NCBI GenBank assembly: GCA_949372755.1
Contig: CASIBO010000004.1
Span: 124,001-188,000, forward strand
Reading direction: 5' to 3'
Origin: UBA9926 sp018645765
GTDB taxonomy: Bacteria; Pseudomonadota; Gammaproteobacteria; Pseudomonadales; Azotimanducaceae
DNA length: 64,000 nt
Shown here: positions 8,116 to 17,805 of the stretch, piece by piece
Position numbering within the stretch: position 1 is the stretch's first letter
How the letters are laid out: every line of letters begins with the position of its first letter
Translations under genes and position numbers: made by a program
Notes under the pieces: model-generated
Seen by the model: only the letters and a program-made list of their open reading frames with translations
The model's database searches: none
Told to the model about the DNA's origin: nothing

Positions 8116-10263
8116 ATGCCCCGTATTGATATCATCAAACCCACCAGCGGGAGTCGACTCGTTCAGGCTGCAGGGCATTCACTTTTGGTCGGACAGCCGC
8201 CGGAAGTACTCAAGGGTTTGAAACTTTCCAGCTGTGAACATTATGATGGTGTGCTGCTGATCGATACCCGAGAGCGCGACGGCTCGCTCATGAATCATGT
8301 TGAATTTTTGCTCTATCATTTCTTGTTCAATCTTGGCGGTTACGCAAGTGGTAAGAAGCTCCTGCTCATCGGCGATGTCCAGGCGATTAAACAAGCCAAA
8401 CGGCTCATGAAAATCACCTTGCTTGGCCCTGACCCAGATCAATTCGAGCAGTGGGGTTGCGATCCGATCTTGGCACAAGAGTGGCTTGGTATCTCTGCAG
8501 ATGCGGCGTTACGCGGCCCAGATCAAACCATCTTAACGGTCGATGATTTCTTCACGACTTATACTTTTGCTGACGATCAAGTCCAAATTGGGGATCTTTT
8601 GATCGAGCACACTGGGTTTGATCAATATCGTTTCTCGGATGGTCGCGACAGCCAAGATCTAGATCTCGGCGAAGACACCTTGATTCGACCCAGCTATCCA
8701 ACCCAAAAAGACTATCATTCCGCGGGCCTGGCTAAATTCTCGCTGGAAGTTTTGGGCGGCGCCTCGGGCTTTTCCCCGAACGAACCGTGTACCGGACTTG
8801 CGCTTTGCCACAACGGTGACTACCTCTTGATCGACGCCATTCCTTTTTTGGATGAGCATTTACTGGCAAGGGGGATCTCAAAAAATCAAATTTCAGCCTG
8901 CTTTTTAACCCACATTCATGACGATCACTGCGCCCTCTTCCCGCTGATGCAAGCCGCACGCGTTATAGACATCATTACATCAACCGAAATTTTTGAAATG
9001 GCGATCGAGAAGCTTGCCCTCGGCTTAGGCTGGCAAGACACCGTCATTCGAGAGCACTTTCGCCATATTCCGATTGATCCCGAGCATGCCATTAATCACT
9101 TCGGCTTGATCATCAAAGCCCATCACACCGTTCACAGTATCCCGACCATTGGCGCGACCTTCACCGTTCGCAACGGTCAAGAGACAAACCAGATTTGTGT
9201 CGTGGGCGATAATCATGCCCTGCAAAAGGTTCAATCTTTGCACCAAGCCGGCATAGTCCGTTCAGAGACGCTCGAGCCGCTAAAAGCGCTGTATCAAACC
9301 CGGTTTAACCTACTGGTTGCCGATGGCGGCGCAGGCCCCCTCCATGGCGATCCCGCAGAGTTCACGGCATCACCGGCTGAGCGCATTGTCTTTGTGCACA
9401 TTGATGAACTGCCGGCTGAGTTTGCAGCGACTTTTTCGGTCGCAAGCGCGGGCAAGCGCTACACTTTAATCGATGGCGATCTATCCTTATACGCCGCGCT
9501 CATTCATCACTATTTAAAAATTTGGATTGGGGATGCCGGCCCAAACCGCTGGCTTCGAAGCTTGGTCACGAATGCCGCCATTAAAAATTACAATCAAGAC
9601 GATGTTGTTCTCGTTCAGGGCCAAGAATCTAAAGGGTATGTGTATCTGGTTATGACGGGTTACTGCTCGGTGGTTCATCACGACGGTCATGACACCAAGA
9701 CCGTCGCCACCCTTCAGGCGGGAGATTTGTTGGGCGAGATGGCGGCCCTCACCAATCTCGGCGCACGAAACGCCTCGATTGTTGCTTTAACGCCCGTAAC
9801 AGTGTGTCAATTCTCTGAAGACGCCTTTACCGCGTTATCGAATGACCCAAAGCTGCGAGCACAATTGACCAAACGATGGCAGCTGCGTCCCATCATCAAG
9901 AATCTCGCTTTCTTCAAAACGTTAAACGCCACTGTCAACGAGCAAGTCACCGCAATTTCTGAACTCGTTGAATACCCATCAGGGGCAAGGATCACCTTTG
10001 ACAAAGATCATCTTTACTTTAAAGTTGGAGGCGCCTTGTCTGGGGACAACCCTCTGATTGCGTCCAGTGAAAGGCTAGGCTGGCAGCCCTTTCGGGAAGC
10101 CATCCTGGGCGAGGCGGTCGCTGAAACCTTGGTCAAACTATTGGTCATCCGCCGAGATGATTTCGAAACAACAAGGCTCGCGACGCCCCTGCTCAACTAT
10201 CAGTTACGCAAGCAGCTTCAGCTGCAATCGACAGTGCCTGTTCCCTGGACCCTTTCGATATAA
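8116..10263 (+). CDS. Metallo-beta-lactamase fold protein fused to cyclic-nucleotide-binding domain
   Basis: 715 residues from the ATG at 8116, which follows AAGAGG; a further upstream ATG has no ribosome site. Residues 1-190 form a region I do not recognise. Residues 225-470 are an MBL-fold hydrolase: THIHDDH (metal-binding HxHxDH at 266-271), HHTVH near 336-340 and VVGDNH near 362-367. Residues 490-580 are a cNMP-binding domain whose phosphate-binding cassette is intact (LLGEMAALTN then ARNASIVAL, with the conserved Glu and Arg). A possible second, degenerate copy follows (from LAFFKTLNATVNEQ). No signal peptide is seen, so it is probably cytosolic. It could be a cAMP- or cGMP-controlled hydrolase, perhaps a phosphodiesterase; the substrate is not known. 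Confidence 0.7.
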   Translation: MPRIDIIKPTSGSRLVQAAGHSLLVGQPPEVLKGLKLSSCEHYDGVLLIDTRERDGSLMNHVEFLLYHFLFNLGGYASGKKLLLIGDVQAIKQAKRLMKITLLGPDPDQFEQWGCDPILAQEWLGISADAALRGPDQTILTVDDFFTTYTFADDQVQIGDLLIEHTGFDQYRFSDGRDSQDLDLGEDTLIRPSYPTQKDYHSAGLAKFSLEVLGGASGFSPNEPCTGLALCHNGDYLLIDAIPFLDEHLLARGISKNQISACFLTHIHDDHCALFPLMQAARVIDIITSTEIFEMAIEKLALGLGWQDTVIREHFRHIPIDPEHAINHFGLIIKAHHTVHSIPTIGATFTVRNGQETNQICVVGDNHALQKVQSLHQAGIVRSETLEPLKALYQTRFNLLVADGGAGPLHGDPAEFTASPAERIVFVHIDELPAEFAATFSVASAGKRYTLIDGDLSLYAALIHHYLKIWIGDAGPNRWLRSLVTNAAIKNYNQDDVVLVQGQESKGYVYLVMTGYCSVVHHDGHDTKTVATLQAGDLLGEMAALTNLGARNASIVALTPVTVCQFSEDAFTALSNDPKLRAQLTKRWQLRPIIKNLAFFKTLNATVNEQVTAISELVEYPSGARITFDKDHLYFKVGGALSGDNPLIASSERLGWQPFREAILGEAVAETLVKLLVIRRDDFETTRLATPLLNYQLRKQLQLQSTVPVPWTLSI

Positions 10264-10314
10264 GCCCCTTAATGGACCAGCAGATTCAAGGGTGACCTTG
10301 GCACCTTACTGGAC

Positions 10315-11910
10315 TCAGGTGTTGTCCGAAAAACGCTGATCTGCTGCTAAGAGCCTGCGCGTCTGGTCAAGTTGGTGCAATCGTTCAAACTCATCCCACC
10401 CCAGCATCTCCGCCATCAGCTCACTGATTCGCTCGAGCCCACGCGCGCTCAAACTAGGCTCGTAGAGTGGCGTTCGCAACCGGCGGTACACAACGTCTTC
10501 CAAGGTTTGAGCATATTCCCGCGTGACCGCCCAATGGACCTGACCCAGGATCATTTTTGCACCCGGGGCGATCAATTCGCGACCGCTTGAGAGTACCGCT
10601 TGCGCTTCATCGCCATAACGACGAACTAAGCGCGTCAGGACTTGCGCATCGATATTTTCAGAATCAAGCAGCGACGTGAGCAAACCCTCTGGCGGCTCAG
10701 GCTGACTGGCGCCGGGAAACCAGTTCGAGGCGGAAGGGGCCCGTTCACGAAAGACTGGATTCTGCTGAACCACCTGTTGAACCACCATCTCGGCCATTTT
10801 TAAGTAACCGGTCAATTTACCACCAGCAATCGTTACCAAACCCTTTCGACTTACCCAAACTTCATCTTTACGTGAAATCTCTGTCGTTTTCTTACCTGAT
10901 TGCGCAATTAATGGACGAAGACCCGCCCAACTGCTGAGCACCTGAGCCGACTGAAGGCTTAATTTAAAGTGCGCATTCACCACACCGAGTAAATATTGCA
11001 CCTCCTGATCCAGAACCGGAGGCCAGGTCAAATCCGACCCCTCATAGACCGTATCGGTCGTCCCGACATAGACAATCTCATCGACTGGAATGGCGAAAAC
11101 AGGCCTGCCGTCATCCGCAACCAAAAGGCAACATTGATTAATTCTTAGATCTGACCGTGCCAGGACAACATGGACGCCCTTACTGAGGACCAACGACTTC
11201 AGCGCAGGCTCATCCATCGCTAAAACATCCGGCACCCACGGGCCCGCCGCATTCACGACACAGGCACCTTTAACCGCAATCGTATTCTGTAAACCTCGAT
11301 AACGGATGCTTACACCGGCCACACGACCGCCTTCTTCGAGCAAGCCCTCGACCGGGGTATAGTTCAAAGCAACGCCGCCCAGCGCGCAGCCTGCCCGAAT
11401 ATTTGCCAGGACCAATCGGGCATCATCGGTTAGATATTCTCGATATAGGATCCCATAAGGATATCGATTGCGGTCCAAGGAGGGCTCTACCGCTGCAAGC
11501 GCTTTGCCCCAAATCAGGCGGTGTCGGTCCTCACGCCGAACCTGTCCCAGAAATTCGTACAAACGGACCCCGATCCAATATTTCAAAAAGGTATACCAAT
11601 TCGGTGCGAGGAGTAGCAAATCGATCGGCTCAGCGAGATGGGGCGCGAGCTTTAACACCCGCTGCCGCTCACGAGCGCCTTCTCGAACCAAAGCCCACTC
11701 ACCATTTTGAAGATATCGGATCCCGCCATGAATGAGCTTTGTCGATCGACTCGAGGTGCCGCTGGCGAAATCCTTGGCTTCCACCAATAACGCTTTTAAT
11801 CCTTGAAGACCCGCTTGCCGAAAAGCACCCGCACCGGTAATACCGCCGCCAATGATCACGACATCGAACTGTGTTTCGGCGAGGGTTTCGACGCTGGGTG
11901 AATCCTGCAT
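10315..11910 (-). CDS. glpD: Aerobic glycerol-3-phosphate dehydrogenase
   Basis: 531 residues. The N-terminal FAD-binding motif VVIIGGGITGAG is followed by SSRSTKLIHGGIRYL, the hallmark of GlpD/GlpA, and later VNAAGPWVPDV and FAIPVDEIVYVGTTDT. It oxidises glycerol-3-phosphate to dihydroxyacetone phosphate at the inner membrane and feeds electrons to quinone. I used the ATG at 11910; a TTG at 11919 with AAGGA five bases upstream is an equally real option. It is convergent with the MBL/cNMP gene and divergent from the GNAT gene. No glpK or glpF is nearby, so glycerol uptake must be encoded elsewhere. Confidence 0.9.
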   Translation of the reverse strand: MQDSPSVETLAETQFDVVIIGGGITGAGAFRQAGLQGLKALLVEAKDFASGTSSRSTKLIHGGIRYLQNGEWALVREGARERQRVLKLAPHLAEPIDLLLLAPNWYTFLKYWIGVRLYEFLGQVRREDRHRLIWGKALAAVEPSLDRNRYPYGILYREYLTDDARLVLANIRAGCALGGVALNYTPVEGLLEEGGRVAGVSIRYRGLQNTIAVKGACVVNAAGPWVPDVLAMDEPALKSLVLSKGVHVVLARSDLRINQCCLLVADDGRPVFAIPVDEIVYVGTTDTVYEGSDLTWPPVLDQEVQYLLGVVNAHFKLSLQSAQVLSSWAGLRPLIAQSGKKTTEISRKDEVWVSRKGLVTIAGGKLTGYLKMAEMVVQQVVQQNPVFRERAPSASNWFPGASQPEPPEGLLTSLLDSENIDAQVLTRLVRRYGDEAQAVLSSGRELIAPGAKMILGQVHWAVTREYAQTLEDVVYRRLRTPLYEPSLSARGLERISELMAEMLGWDEFERLHQLDQTRRLLAADQRFSDNT

Positions 11911-11944
11911 GGTACTCAACCTATTCCTTGGCTATTCTAAAACG

Positions 11945-12448
11945 ATGACCACGACCATTGAACTTACCGACCTGCCGCAGTTATCTCAGATCAGTGACCT
12001 TGCGCACTCGATCTGGCGGGATTACTACCTTGGGATTATCTCCAGGCCGCAAATCGAATTCATGCTGGCGGCAGATTATAGCCTTGATCAATTAGAAAAA
12101 GATCGAGCAACTGGTACAAACTTCCTAATCCTCAAAGAAAACGCTCAGCCCATCGGCTTTGCGGCCTTTCATACCCTGAATCCATCGGTTGTAAAACTCG
12201 ACAAGCTCTACCTTGAGACCCAACACCATGGCAAAGGATACGGGCAGCGTTTGCTGCGGGAAACAGAACGCTCGGCAACCGAAGATGGGGCAAGCTTGCT
12301 CTTATTAAATGTCAACAAACACAATGTCCGCGCCATTGCCGCCTATCGCCGATCAGGCTACAGCCATTATCAATCGATCCTTGCGCCAATCGGCAATGGT
12401 TTTTTTGTCGACGATTACGTCCTCCAGAAAGTACTGACCGAGACTTAA
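11945..12448 (+). CDS. GNAT family N-acetyltransferase
   Basis: 167 residues from the ATG at 11945, where the family homology begins. The acetyl-CoA pyrophosphate loop is seen as ETQHHGKGYGQRLL, preceded by the VVKLDKLYL strand and followed by LLLLNVNKHNVRAIAAYRRSGY, which holds the typical N and Y of the last helix. The family transfers acetyl groups to amines, N-termini or small molecules; the acceptor here cannot be told. The start is only 34 bases from the divergent glpD start, so both promoters must overlap the neighbouring gene starts. An earlier in-frame ATG exists but would run into glpD. Confidence 0.8.
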   Translation: MTTTIELTDLPQLSQISDLAHSIWRDYYLGIISRPQIEFMLAADYSLDQLEKDRATGTNFLILKENAQPIGFAAFHTLNPSVVKLDKLYLETQHHGKGYGQRLLRETERSATEDGASLLLLNVNKHNVRAIAAYRRSGYSHYQSILAPIGNGFFVDDYVLQKVLTET

Positions 12449-12517
12449 AGATGCGTAATCAAGCGCGCAAGGGCATTCAACCAACCTTACCGTTCCAACA
12501 AAACAGGGAGACCAACA

Positions 12518-13405
12518 ATGGATGATTTTAAAGATAAGGTCGTTGTGGTGACCGGCGCCGGCGGTGGGCTGGGTCGCGCCCACGCCCTTGAATTTGCCCG
12601 ACGGGGTGCGCGCCTGGTTATCAATGATCTCGGCGGCACCGCCGACGGTGCTGGACAAAGCGACATGGCCGACCAAGTCGTCGCAGAAATTAGAGCTTTG
12701 GGCGGCATCGCGATCGCCAACAAAGCGTCCGTTGCCGATCGCGCTGGGGCCCAGAGCATCATCGATGATGCGGTAGCCGAATACGGCACGCTCGACATTT
12801 TGATCAACAACGCTGGGATTCTGCGCGACAAGTCTTTCAAGAATATGACCTTAGATGACTGGGATATCGTCATCAACGTTCATTTAAACGGTACGGCTTA
12901 CGTAACCCATGCGGCCTGGCCGATCCTGTATGAGAAAAACTACGGCCGGATCGTGCTCACCAGTTCAACCTCGGGTATTTTTGGTAACTTTGGTCAAAGC
13001 AATTATGGTGCTGCAAAAATGGGTATGGTGGGATTGATGAATGTCTTGGCACTTGAGGGCGCCTCTCACAACATCCGAATCAATACGCTGGCTCCAGCGG
13101 CCGCGACGCGGCTCACCAATACCATACCCGGCCGCGACGAAAACCTGGAACAGCCCGATCCAGAAAGAGCACCCCACCTGGTGACCCCGGCCGTTTTATA
13201 TATGTGCCGCGAAGACGCGCCAACCGGAAAGATTTTTCAAGCCGGTAATGGCCGATTCAGCATGGCCGCTCTGTACAGCAATACCGGCGTAAACCAGGGC
13301 GCCGACGCCGACTTTGAGTCCTTCTTAGAGGCTGAGGCGCAGATACTCGATTTGACCAATGCCCAGGAAGGCTGGTGGCGCAGGCGCGGGAAAAGCCCCA
13401 CCTAA
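12518..13405 (+). CDS. SDR oxidoreductase, MFE-2/HSD17B4-like 3-hydroxyacyl-CoA dehydrogenase type
   Basis: 295 residues. Classic SDR marks are present: VTGAGGGLGRAHALEFARRG (NAD-binding Gly motif), LINNAGILRDKSF, the catalytic SSTSGIFGNFGQSNYGAAK (Ser-Tyr-Lys) and a C-terminal extension. The NDLGG and NNAGILRDKSF segments are those of the dehydrogenase domain of peroxisomal multifunctional enzyme 2 and its bacterial relatives, which oxidise 3-hydroxyacyl-CoA. GGGAG lies seven bases before the ATG. This fits the acyl-CoA theme of the window, although no hydratase partner is adjacent. Confidence 0.82.
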   Translation: MDDFKDKVVVVTGAGGGLGRAHALEFARRGARLVINDLGGTADGAGQSDMADQVVAEIRALGGIAIANKASVADRAGAQSIIDDAVAEYGTLDILINNAGILRDKSFKNMTLDDWDIVINVHLNGTAYVTHAAWPILYEKNYGRIVLTSSTSGIFGNFGQSNYGAAKMGMVGLMNVLALEGASHNIRINTLAPAAATRLTNTIPGRDENLEQPDPERAPHLVTPAVLYMCREDAPTGKIFQAGNGRFSMAALYSNTGVNQGADADFESFLEAEAQILDLTNAQEGWWRRRGKSPT

Positions 13406-13475
13406 GTATTTTGAAAAAACACTCAGGTTGCGCTCGCCGATTGCATCGAAGAACTTGGGTACGCCGTCAAAAGGG

Positions 13476-14882
13476 TTAAAGGCGCAGGGTATTCTCGATG
13501 CTGGGCAACTGGTCTCGATGATCATGGCTGACATACAGGACGGTCGTTTGATTGCCCTGAATCAATTTTTCGATCAAGGCCAGCACGAGTCCACGGTTAA
13601 AAGCATCCAGCCCCAAGCAGGGTTCATCAAGTATCAGCAGCGCAGGTTGCTTGACCAGCGCGCGTGCAATCAAAAGCAACCGCTGATTGCCATAACTTTG
13701 TTGGGCGAAAGGTTGCTGCCGCGCCTGGGTTAAACCGATCAGCGCAAGCCAGGCCGCCGCAGCCGATTTTTGCGGCGCTGTTGGCCGCTGGTAAACGCCA
13801 ACGCTATCAAAAAAACCGGAAATAATGATGCTCTCAACCGTGCCGCTCACGCGATAGGCCAAATGCAAGGCAGAGGACACATAACCAATGTACTGCTTAA
13901 TCTGCCAAATACTCTCACCACTACCGCGCTTGAACCCAAACACGGTCAAATCATTGGTATAGCAATGCGGACTGTCGCCTGTGATGAGACTGAGCAAGGT
14001 CGTCTTACCGGAACCATTCGCGCCAGCGACTTGCCAGTGGACGCCTGGATCAATCCGCCAGTTGAGCCCATCAAAGAGTTGCCGATCCTCAAATCGGACG
14101 CAGACATTACGCATCTCAACCAGTGCTTGCTCCGCGCCAAGTGCTGGCACAGAACTGGGCAAGGGGGTTGGCAAAGCCTGCGTATCATTGGTTAAAACCA
14201 CCATCTGATGAAGCCATGATCTTGCCGCCGCCGGGTTCATGGGGCCCTGGTACGCCAAGCGAGAATCAGACAAGTACGCGACATGATTCACCCAGTCGGG
14301 TAATGCTGCCCAATCGTTGAGTACTAGGAGCACCGTTTTGCCGCCGACGAAATCAGCCAAGCTACCCAACGCCACCGCTTGACTGGCAGCATCCAGGCCG
14401 GCCAAAGGCTCATCTAAAATGAGCATCGAACACTCGGAAGCCAAAGCTCGAACAAAGAGTACTTTTTTGGTTTCACCCGTTGAGAGCTGACGAAACCGTT
14501 GACGCAACAAAGGCTGGAGTTGGAAGCGACGAATCAGCTCGGTCAAAACAGTGTCGACTGGCTTGAGTTCAGTAAGCAGGTCGGCAACCGACGTGCCTTT
14601 TAATTTATCATCCGAGTCGTCATATTGATGCCGCTCACGATCTATGAGCGCCAGATGCGCGGCGTCTGACACCACAACCACCTCTTGCGGAATCCCGGCG
14701 GCGGCGCCTGACAGTACCCGACCACCCCTTTCAATAAGTTCCAATAAAACCGACTTTCCTGAGCCATTGCGACCCGCGACAAACCATTTCTGGCCGCTTT
14801 CAATTTGCCAGGTGATTGGCCCGAAGGTCGTCGTTTCAGAAACGGTAACCGTCGCTTGATCGAGCGTCACAAGCTGGCTCAT
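13476..14882 (-). CDS. modF: ModF-like protein with two ABC ATPase domains
   Basis: 468 residues with two ATP-binding cassettes and no membrane segments. Domain 1 has Walker A GRNGSGKS (37-44), signature LSTGETKK and Walker B MLILDEPLAGLD; domain 2 has GANGSGKT, a divergent signature SYGNQRLL and LLILDEPCLGLD. Stretches such as TNDLTVFGFKRGSGESIWQIK and GYVSSALHLAYRVS closely track E. coli ModF (about 490 residues), a photorepair/molybdate-linked protein (PhrA) whose exact job is unsettled. It starts 42 bases after ilvC with GAGG six bases before the ATG, so it is likely read through from ilvC. It may belong with the other molybdenum genes of this region. Confidence 0.85.
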   Translation of the reverse strand: MSQLVTLDQATVTVSETTTFGPITWQIESGQKWFVAGRNGSGKSVLLELIERGGRVLSGAAAGIPQEVVVVSDAAHLALIDRERHQYDDSDDKLKGTSVADLLTELKPVDTVLTELIRRFQLQPLLRQRFRQLSTGETKKVLFVRALASECSMLILDEPLAGLDAASQAVALGSLADFVGGKTVLLVLNDWAALPDWVNHVAYLSDSRLAYQGPMNPAAARSWLHQMVVLTNDTQALPTPLPSSVPALGAEQALVEMRNVCVRFEDRQLFDGLNWRIDPGVHWQVAGANGSGKTTLLSLITGDSPHCYTNDLTVFGFKRGSGESIWQIKQYIGYVSSALHLAYRVSGTVESIIISGFFDSVGVYQRPTAPQKSAAAAWLALIGLTQARQQPFAQQSYGNQRLLLIARALVKQPALLILDEPCLGLDAFNRGLVLALIEKLIQGNQTTVLYVSHDHRDQLPSIENTLRL

Positions 14883-14924
14883 TCAGGCCTCGTCCAGCTG
14901 GAGGGATCCGCCACAATGAACCCT

Positions 14925-16397
14925 TTAAACGATGGCTTTCATCGCTGTCATATAACCGCGAAGCGTTTGACCGATGGCTTCTACTGGATGACTGCGGATT
15001 TCTTGGTTCACCGCAATCAACAACTGGTTGTCCACACCCACGTCATTGAGGCCTAAGCCCCGACCGATCACATCGGTCTCAAGGCCGGTCATAAAGTCGG
15101 CAAGCAATGGCAAACACGCGTGGTTGTATAAATAACAGCCATACTCGGCAGTGTCTGAGATCGTGCTGTTCATCTCAAAAAGTTTTTTCCGCGCAATGGT
15201 ATTGGCGATCAAAGGCACCTCATGCAGGCTTTCATAATAAGCTGATTCTGCTTTAATGCCGGCCGCGGTCATGGTCTCGAACGCGAGTTCAACCCCCGCC
15301 TTGACCATAGCAACCATCAAAATACCTTGATCAAAATAGGTTTGCTCAAGAATATCTGCCTCGGTGACTGCCGTGGTTTCAAACGCGCTCTGACTGGTTT
15401 CATGGCGCCAGCCTAACAGTTTTGCATCGTCATCTTGCCAATCAGCCATCATGCCGCCGCTAAAATTGCCGGTCATAATGTCATCCATGTGTTTTTCATA
15501 CAAAGGACGCATGATCTGCTTCATCTCTTCAGAGAGATCAAAAGCACGCAATTTGGCGGGATTGGAAAGTCGGTCCATCATGTTGGTAATGCCACCATGC
15601 TTGAGCGCCTCAGTAATGGTCTCCCAACCATACTGAACCAACTTCGACGCATAGGCGGGCTCGACGCCTTTATCGACCATCTTATCGAAGCAAAGCAACG
15701 AGCCGGTTTGCAGCATGCCGCAGAGAATCGTCTGCTCGCCCATAAGATCTGATTTTACTTCGGCAACGAAAGAGCTCATCAAGACACCCGCGCGATGGCC
15801 ACCAGTGCCGGCAGCATAGGCCTTCGCAATGGCCAGTCCTTCCCCATGAGGGTCATTGTCGGCATGAACCGCGATTAAGGTGGGCACGCCAAAGCCGCGC
15901 TTGTATTCTTCGCGAACCTCGGTGCCAGGACACTTCGGCGCCACCATAACAACGGTTAGATCGGGTCGTATCTTTTGACCTTCTTCAACAATATTAAAGC
16001 CGTGCGAATAAGCCAAACAGGCATTGGCTTTCATCAAAGGCTCAATATCGGCCACCACCGAACTGTGCTGCTTGTCCGGCGTCAAATTCAACACCAAATC
16101 GGCCGTTGGGATCATTTCCTGGTAATTGCCAACTCGAAAGCCATTGCCTTCTGCATTCAAAAAAGACTGGCGCTTTTCGTCGATCGCAGATTGTCGCAAG
16201 GTGTAGGCCACATCAAGGCCGCTATCGCGCAGATTTAGACCCTGGTTTAAGCCTTGCGAGCCACAACCGACCACCACGATCTTCTTGCCACGCAGAAAAT
16301 CAACGCCGTCTTCGAACTCGGACGCGTTCATGAACTCGCACTGACCCAATTGCGCCAATTGCGCTCGCAAAGACAGAGAATTGAAATAATTGGCCAC
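14925..16397 (-). CDS. ilvC: Ketol-acid reductoisomerase, class II
   Basis: 490 residues, the long class II form as in E. coli (491). It starts with GTG at 16397 preceded by AAGGGG, and the N-terminus MANYFNSLSLRAQLAQLGQC matches the known enzyme. The NADPH-binding loop is VVGCGSQGLNQGLNLRDSG. Two knotted C-terminal domains are present (MGEQTILCGMLQTG then a repeat ending CLPLLADFMTGLETDVIG). It isomerises and reduces acetolactate or acetohydroxybutyrate in valine, leucine and isoleucine synthesis. The rest of the ilv pathway is not in the window; the acetolactate-synthase-like gene at 49 kb is more likely a catabolic paralogue. No leader peptide attenuator was recognisable in the 243 bases upstream. 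Confidence 0.95.
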   Translation of the reverse strand: MANYFNSLSLRAQLAQLGQCEFMNASEFEDGVDFLRGKKIVVVGCGSQGLNQGLNLRDSGLDVAYTLRQSAIDEKRQSFLNAEGNGFRVGNYQEMIPTADLVLNLTPDKQHSSVVADIEPLMKANACLAYSHGFNIVEEGQKIRPDLTVVMVAPKCPGTEVREEYKRGFGVPTLIAVHADNDPHGEGLAIAKAYAAGTGGHRAGVLMSSFVAEVKSDLMGEQTILCGMLQTGSLLCFDKMVDKGVEPAYASKLVQYGWETITEALKHGGITNMMDRLSNPAKLRAFDLSEEMKQIMRPLYEKHMDDIMTGNFSGGMMADWQDDDAKLLGWRHETSQSAFETTAVTEADILEQTYFDQGILMVAMVKAGVELAFETMTAAGIKAESAYYESLHEVPLIANTIARKKLFEMNSTISDTAEYGCYLYNHACLPLLADFMTGLETDVIGRGLGLNDVGVDNQLLIAVNQEIRSHPVEAIGQTLRGYMTAMKAIV

Positions 16398-16640
16398 GTC
16401 GCGCCCCTTGAAAAAAAAGAGGCCTAACTCTAAGGGAAAACCGCCTTAAAATAAATTACTTCATCGACTTTGTTCAACCGTAATCAGGGCCTATTCCGGG
16501 AACATCCGCCTTTAAACGACGTTTGACCTGTCCTGTTTGATCAAAAGGTACACGTCAGCAGGCTTCATTGCCGCCCCGCACGCCCGGATTCCGACCACGC
16601 CTGGGCGACCCGAAACAGCATCCTGCCAGCGAACTTGCCC

Positions 16641-17483
16641 CTACTGATGCGCCTGCAGCGCCTCACCCTCGATGGTGATTCGATGCATGCTGCGAGCCTG
16701 TCCTGGATAGTCGTTCTGGGCAAAATGCCAAGTGGCTCGGTTGTCCCAAAACGCAATGGTCCCGTCTCGCCAATCCACCACTTCGACCTGGTCGTCAACC
16801 ACCGCCGATTGATAAAGGTAGTTTAATAGGGGCGCAGACTCCTCTTGGGTCCAACCGTCAAACCGGATTGTAAAGCCCGGGTTTACATACAATACTGGGT
16901 GGCCGCTCAAAGGATGCCTGACCACAACAGGATGAATGGGGTCCGGCAAAGCATCGGCCAGCTCCGGCCGACGCATTCTTTTCTGGCTAACATTGGTTTG
17001 CATATACTCAGACTGGTTGCCAAACACATGCTTGGCAGAATGCACGGCGTTCAAGGTCAGCAGTAACGTTTTCAAACCATTGGATAATTGATCAAAGGCG
17101 CGGTACATGCTGGCAAACCACGTATCCCCGCCGGTTTCCGGCAGCATTCGCGCGACCAAGATCGAGCCAAGGGCTGGAATCTGATCATACGAGTGATCGG
17201 TATGCCAATCACCGCCAATGTTCTGAATTTGATCCGGGGTTTTATCAACCAGCGCGATTTGTGGATAATCCGTGTGGGCTTTAAAAAATCGATTGGTATT
17301 AATCTGGCCCCAGCGCTGGGCGAGGCCGATATGGTCGGTCTCTGCCAAATTCTGATCTCTAAAAATCAAGAGCCCATGTTGCGCAAAGGCGGCTTTGAGA
17401 TGCGCATCCTGTGCAGCGGTTAGAACTTTCACATCCACCTCGGTGACTTCTGCACCGACCGCACTCAAAGGGGTAATCTTCAA
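16641..17483 (-). CDS. TauD/TfdA family 2-oxoglutarate dioxygenase
   Basis: 280 residues. The iron-binding triad of the family is visible: WHTDHSYDQ (HxD) and the late WDNRATWHFAQNDY (His), with the 2-oxoglutarate-binding arginine in RSMHRITIEG. LVARMLPETGGDTWFASMYRAFD is the usual strand after the HxD motif. Members hydroxylate taurine, alkylsulfates, herbicides and other acids; the true substrate is not evident. The start is TTG at 17483, backed by AGGAGC eight bases upstream and a family-like N-terminus (MKITPLSAVGAEV). It stands alone on its strand. A second, different TauD-type gene is at 40.6 kb. Confidence 0.87.
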   Translation of the reverse strand: MKITPLSAVGAEVTEVDVKVLTAAQDAHLKAAFAQHGLLIFRDQNLAETDHIGLAQRWGQINTNRFFKAHTDYPQIALVDKTPDQIQNIGGDWHTDHSYDQIPALGSILVARMLPETGGDTWFASMYRAFDQLSNGLKTLLLTLNAVHSAKHVFGNQSEYMQTNVSQKRMRRPELADALPDPIHPVVVRHPLSGHPVLYVNPGFTIRFDGWTQEESAPLLNYLYQSAVVDDQVEVVDWRDGTIAFWDNRATWHFAQNDYPGQARSMHRITIEGEALQAHQ

Positions 17484-17805
17484 AAGCGTCGCTCCTATTT
17501 AATGTATCACCAATTCCATCGGCTTTTATGATGGCGAGTCTCGAGCCCAGGATCAATCCATGAGGAATCCCGGTTGACTCACCCGTAAAATACCGTCACC
17601 GAAGGCCTGCTCCAAAAACCGAATTGAACATTGAAAACCCTATACTTTAAAGCGCAACCACAATCTCCCGATCAATGACGCAAGCGCAACACGGCAACCA
17701 CGGCATTTAACACAAACCGGATTTGGCGCCGCCGATGATCTGCTGCCATCATGTACCATCATCGCATAACCGAAGTGAGGCGCTAAGGACCTATTTCGAG
17801 CGGTC
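17484..17805. other. 322-bp gap between the dioxygenase and bax genes
   Basis: It must carry the promoter of the leftward dioxygenase gene and the 3' end of the bax transcript. The AGGAGC site of the dioxygenase is at its left end. I see no convincing gene, RNA or strong hairpin in the remainder; the open frames across it lack protein-like composition. Confidence 0.5.

Noticed and set aside
16398..16640. Leader-peptide attenuator of ilvC
   Set aside because: No short open frame rich in Ile, Val or Leu codons next to a terminator hairpin could be found.
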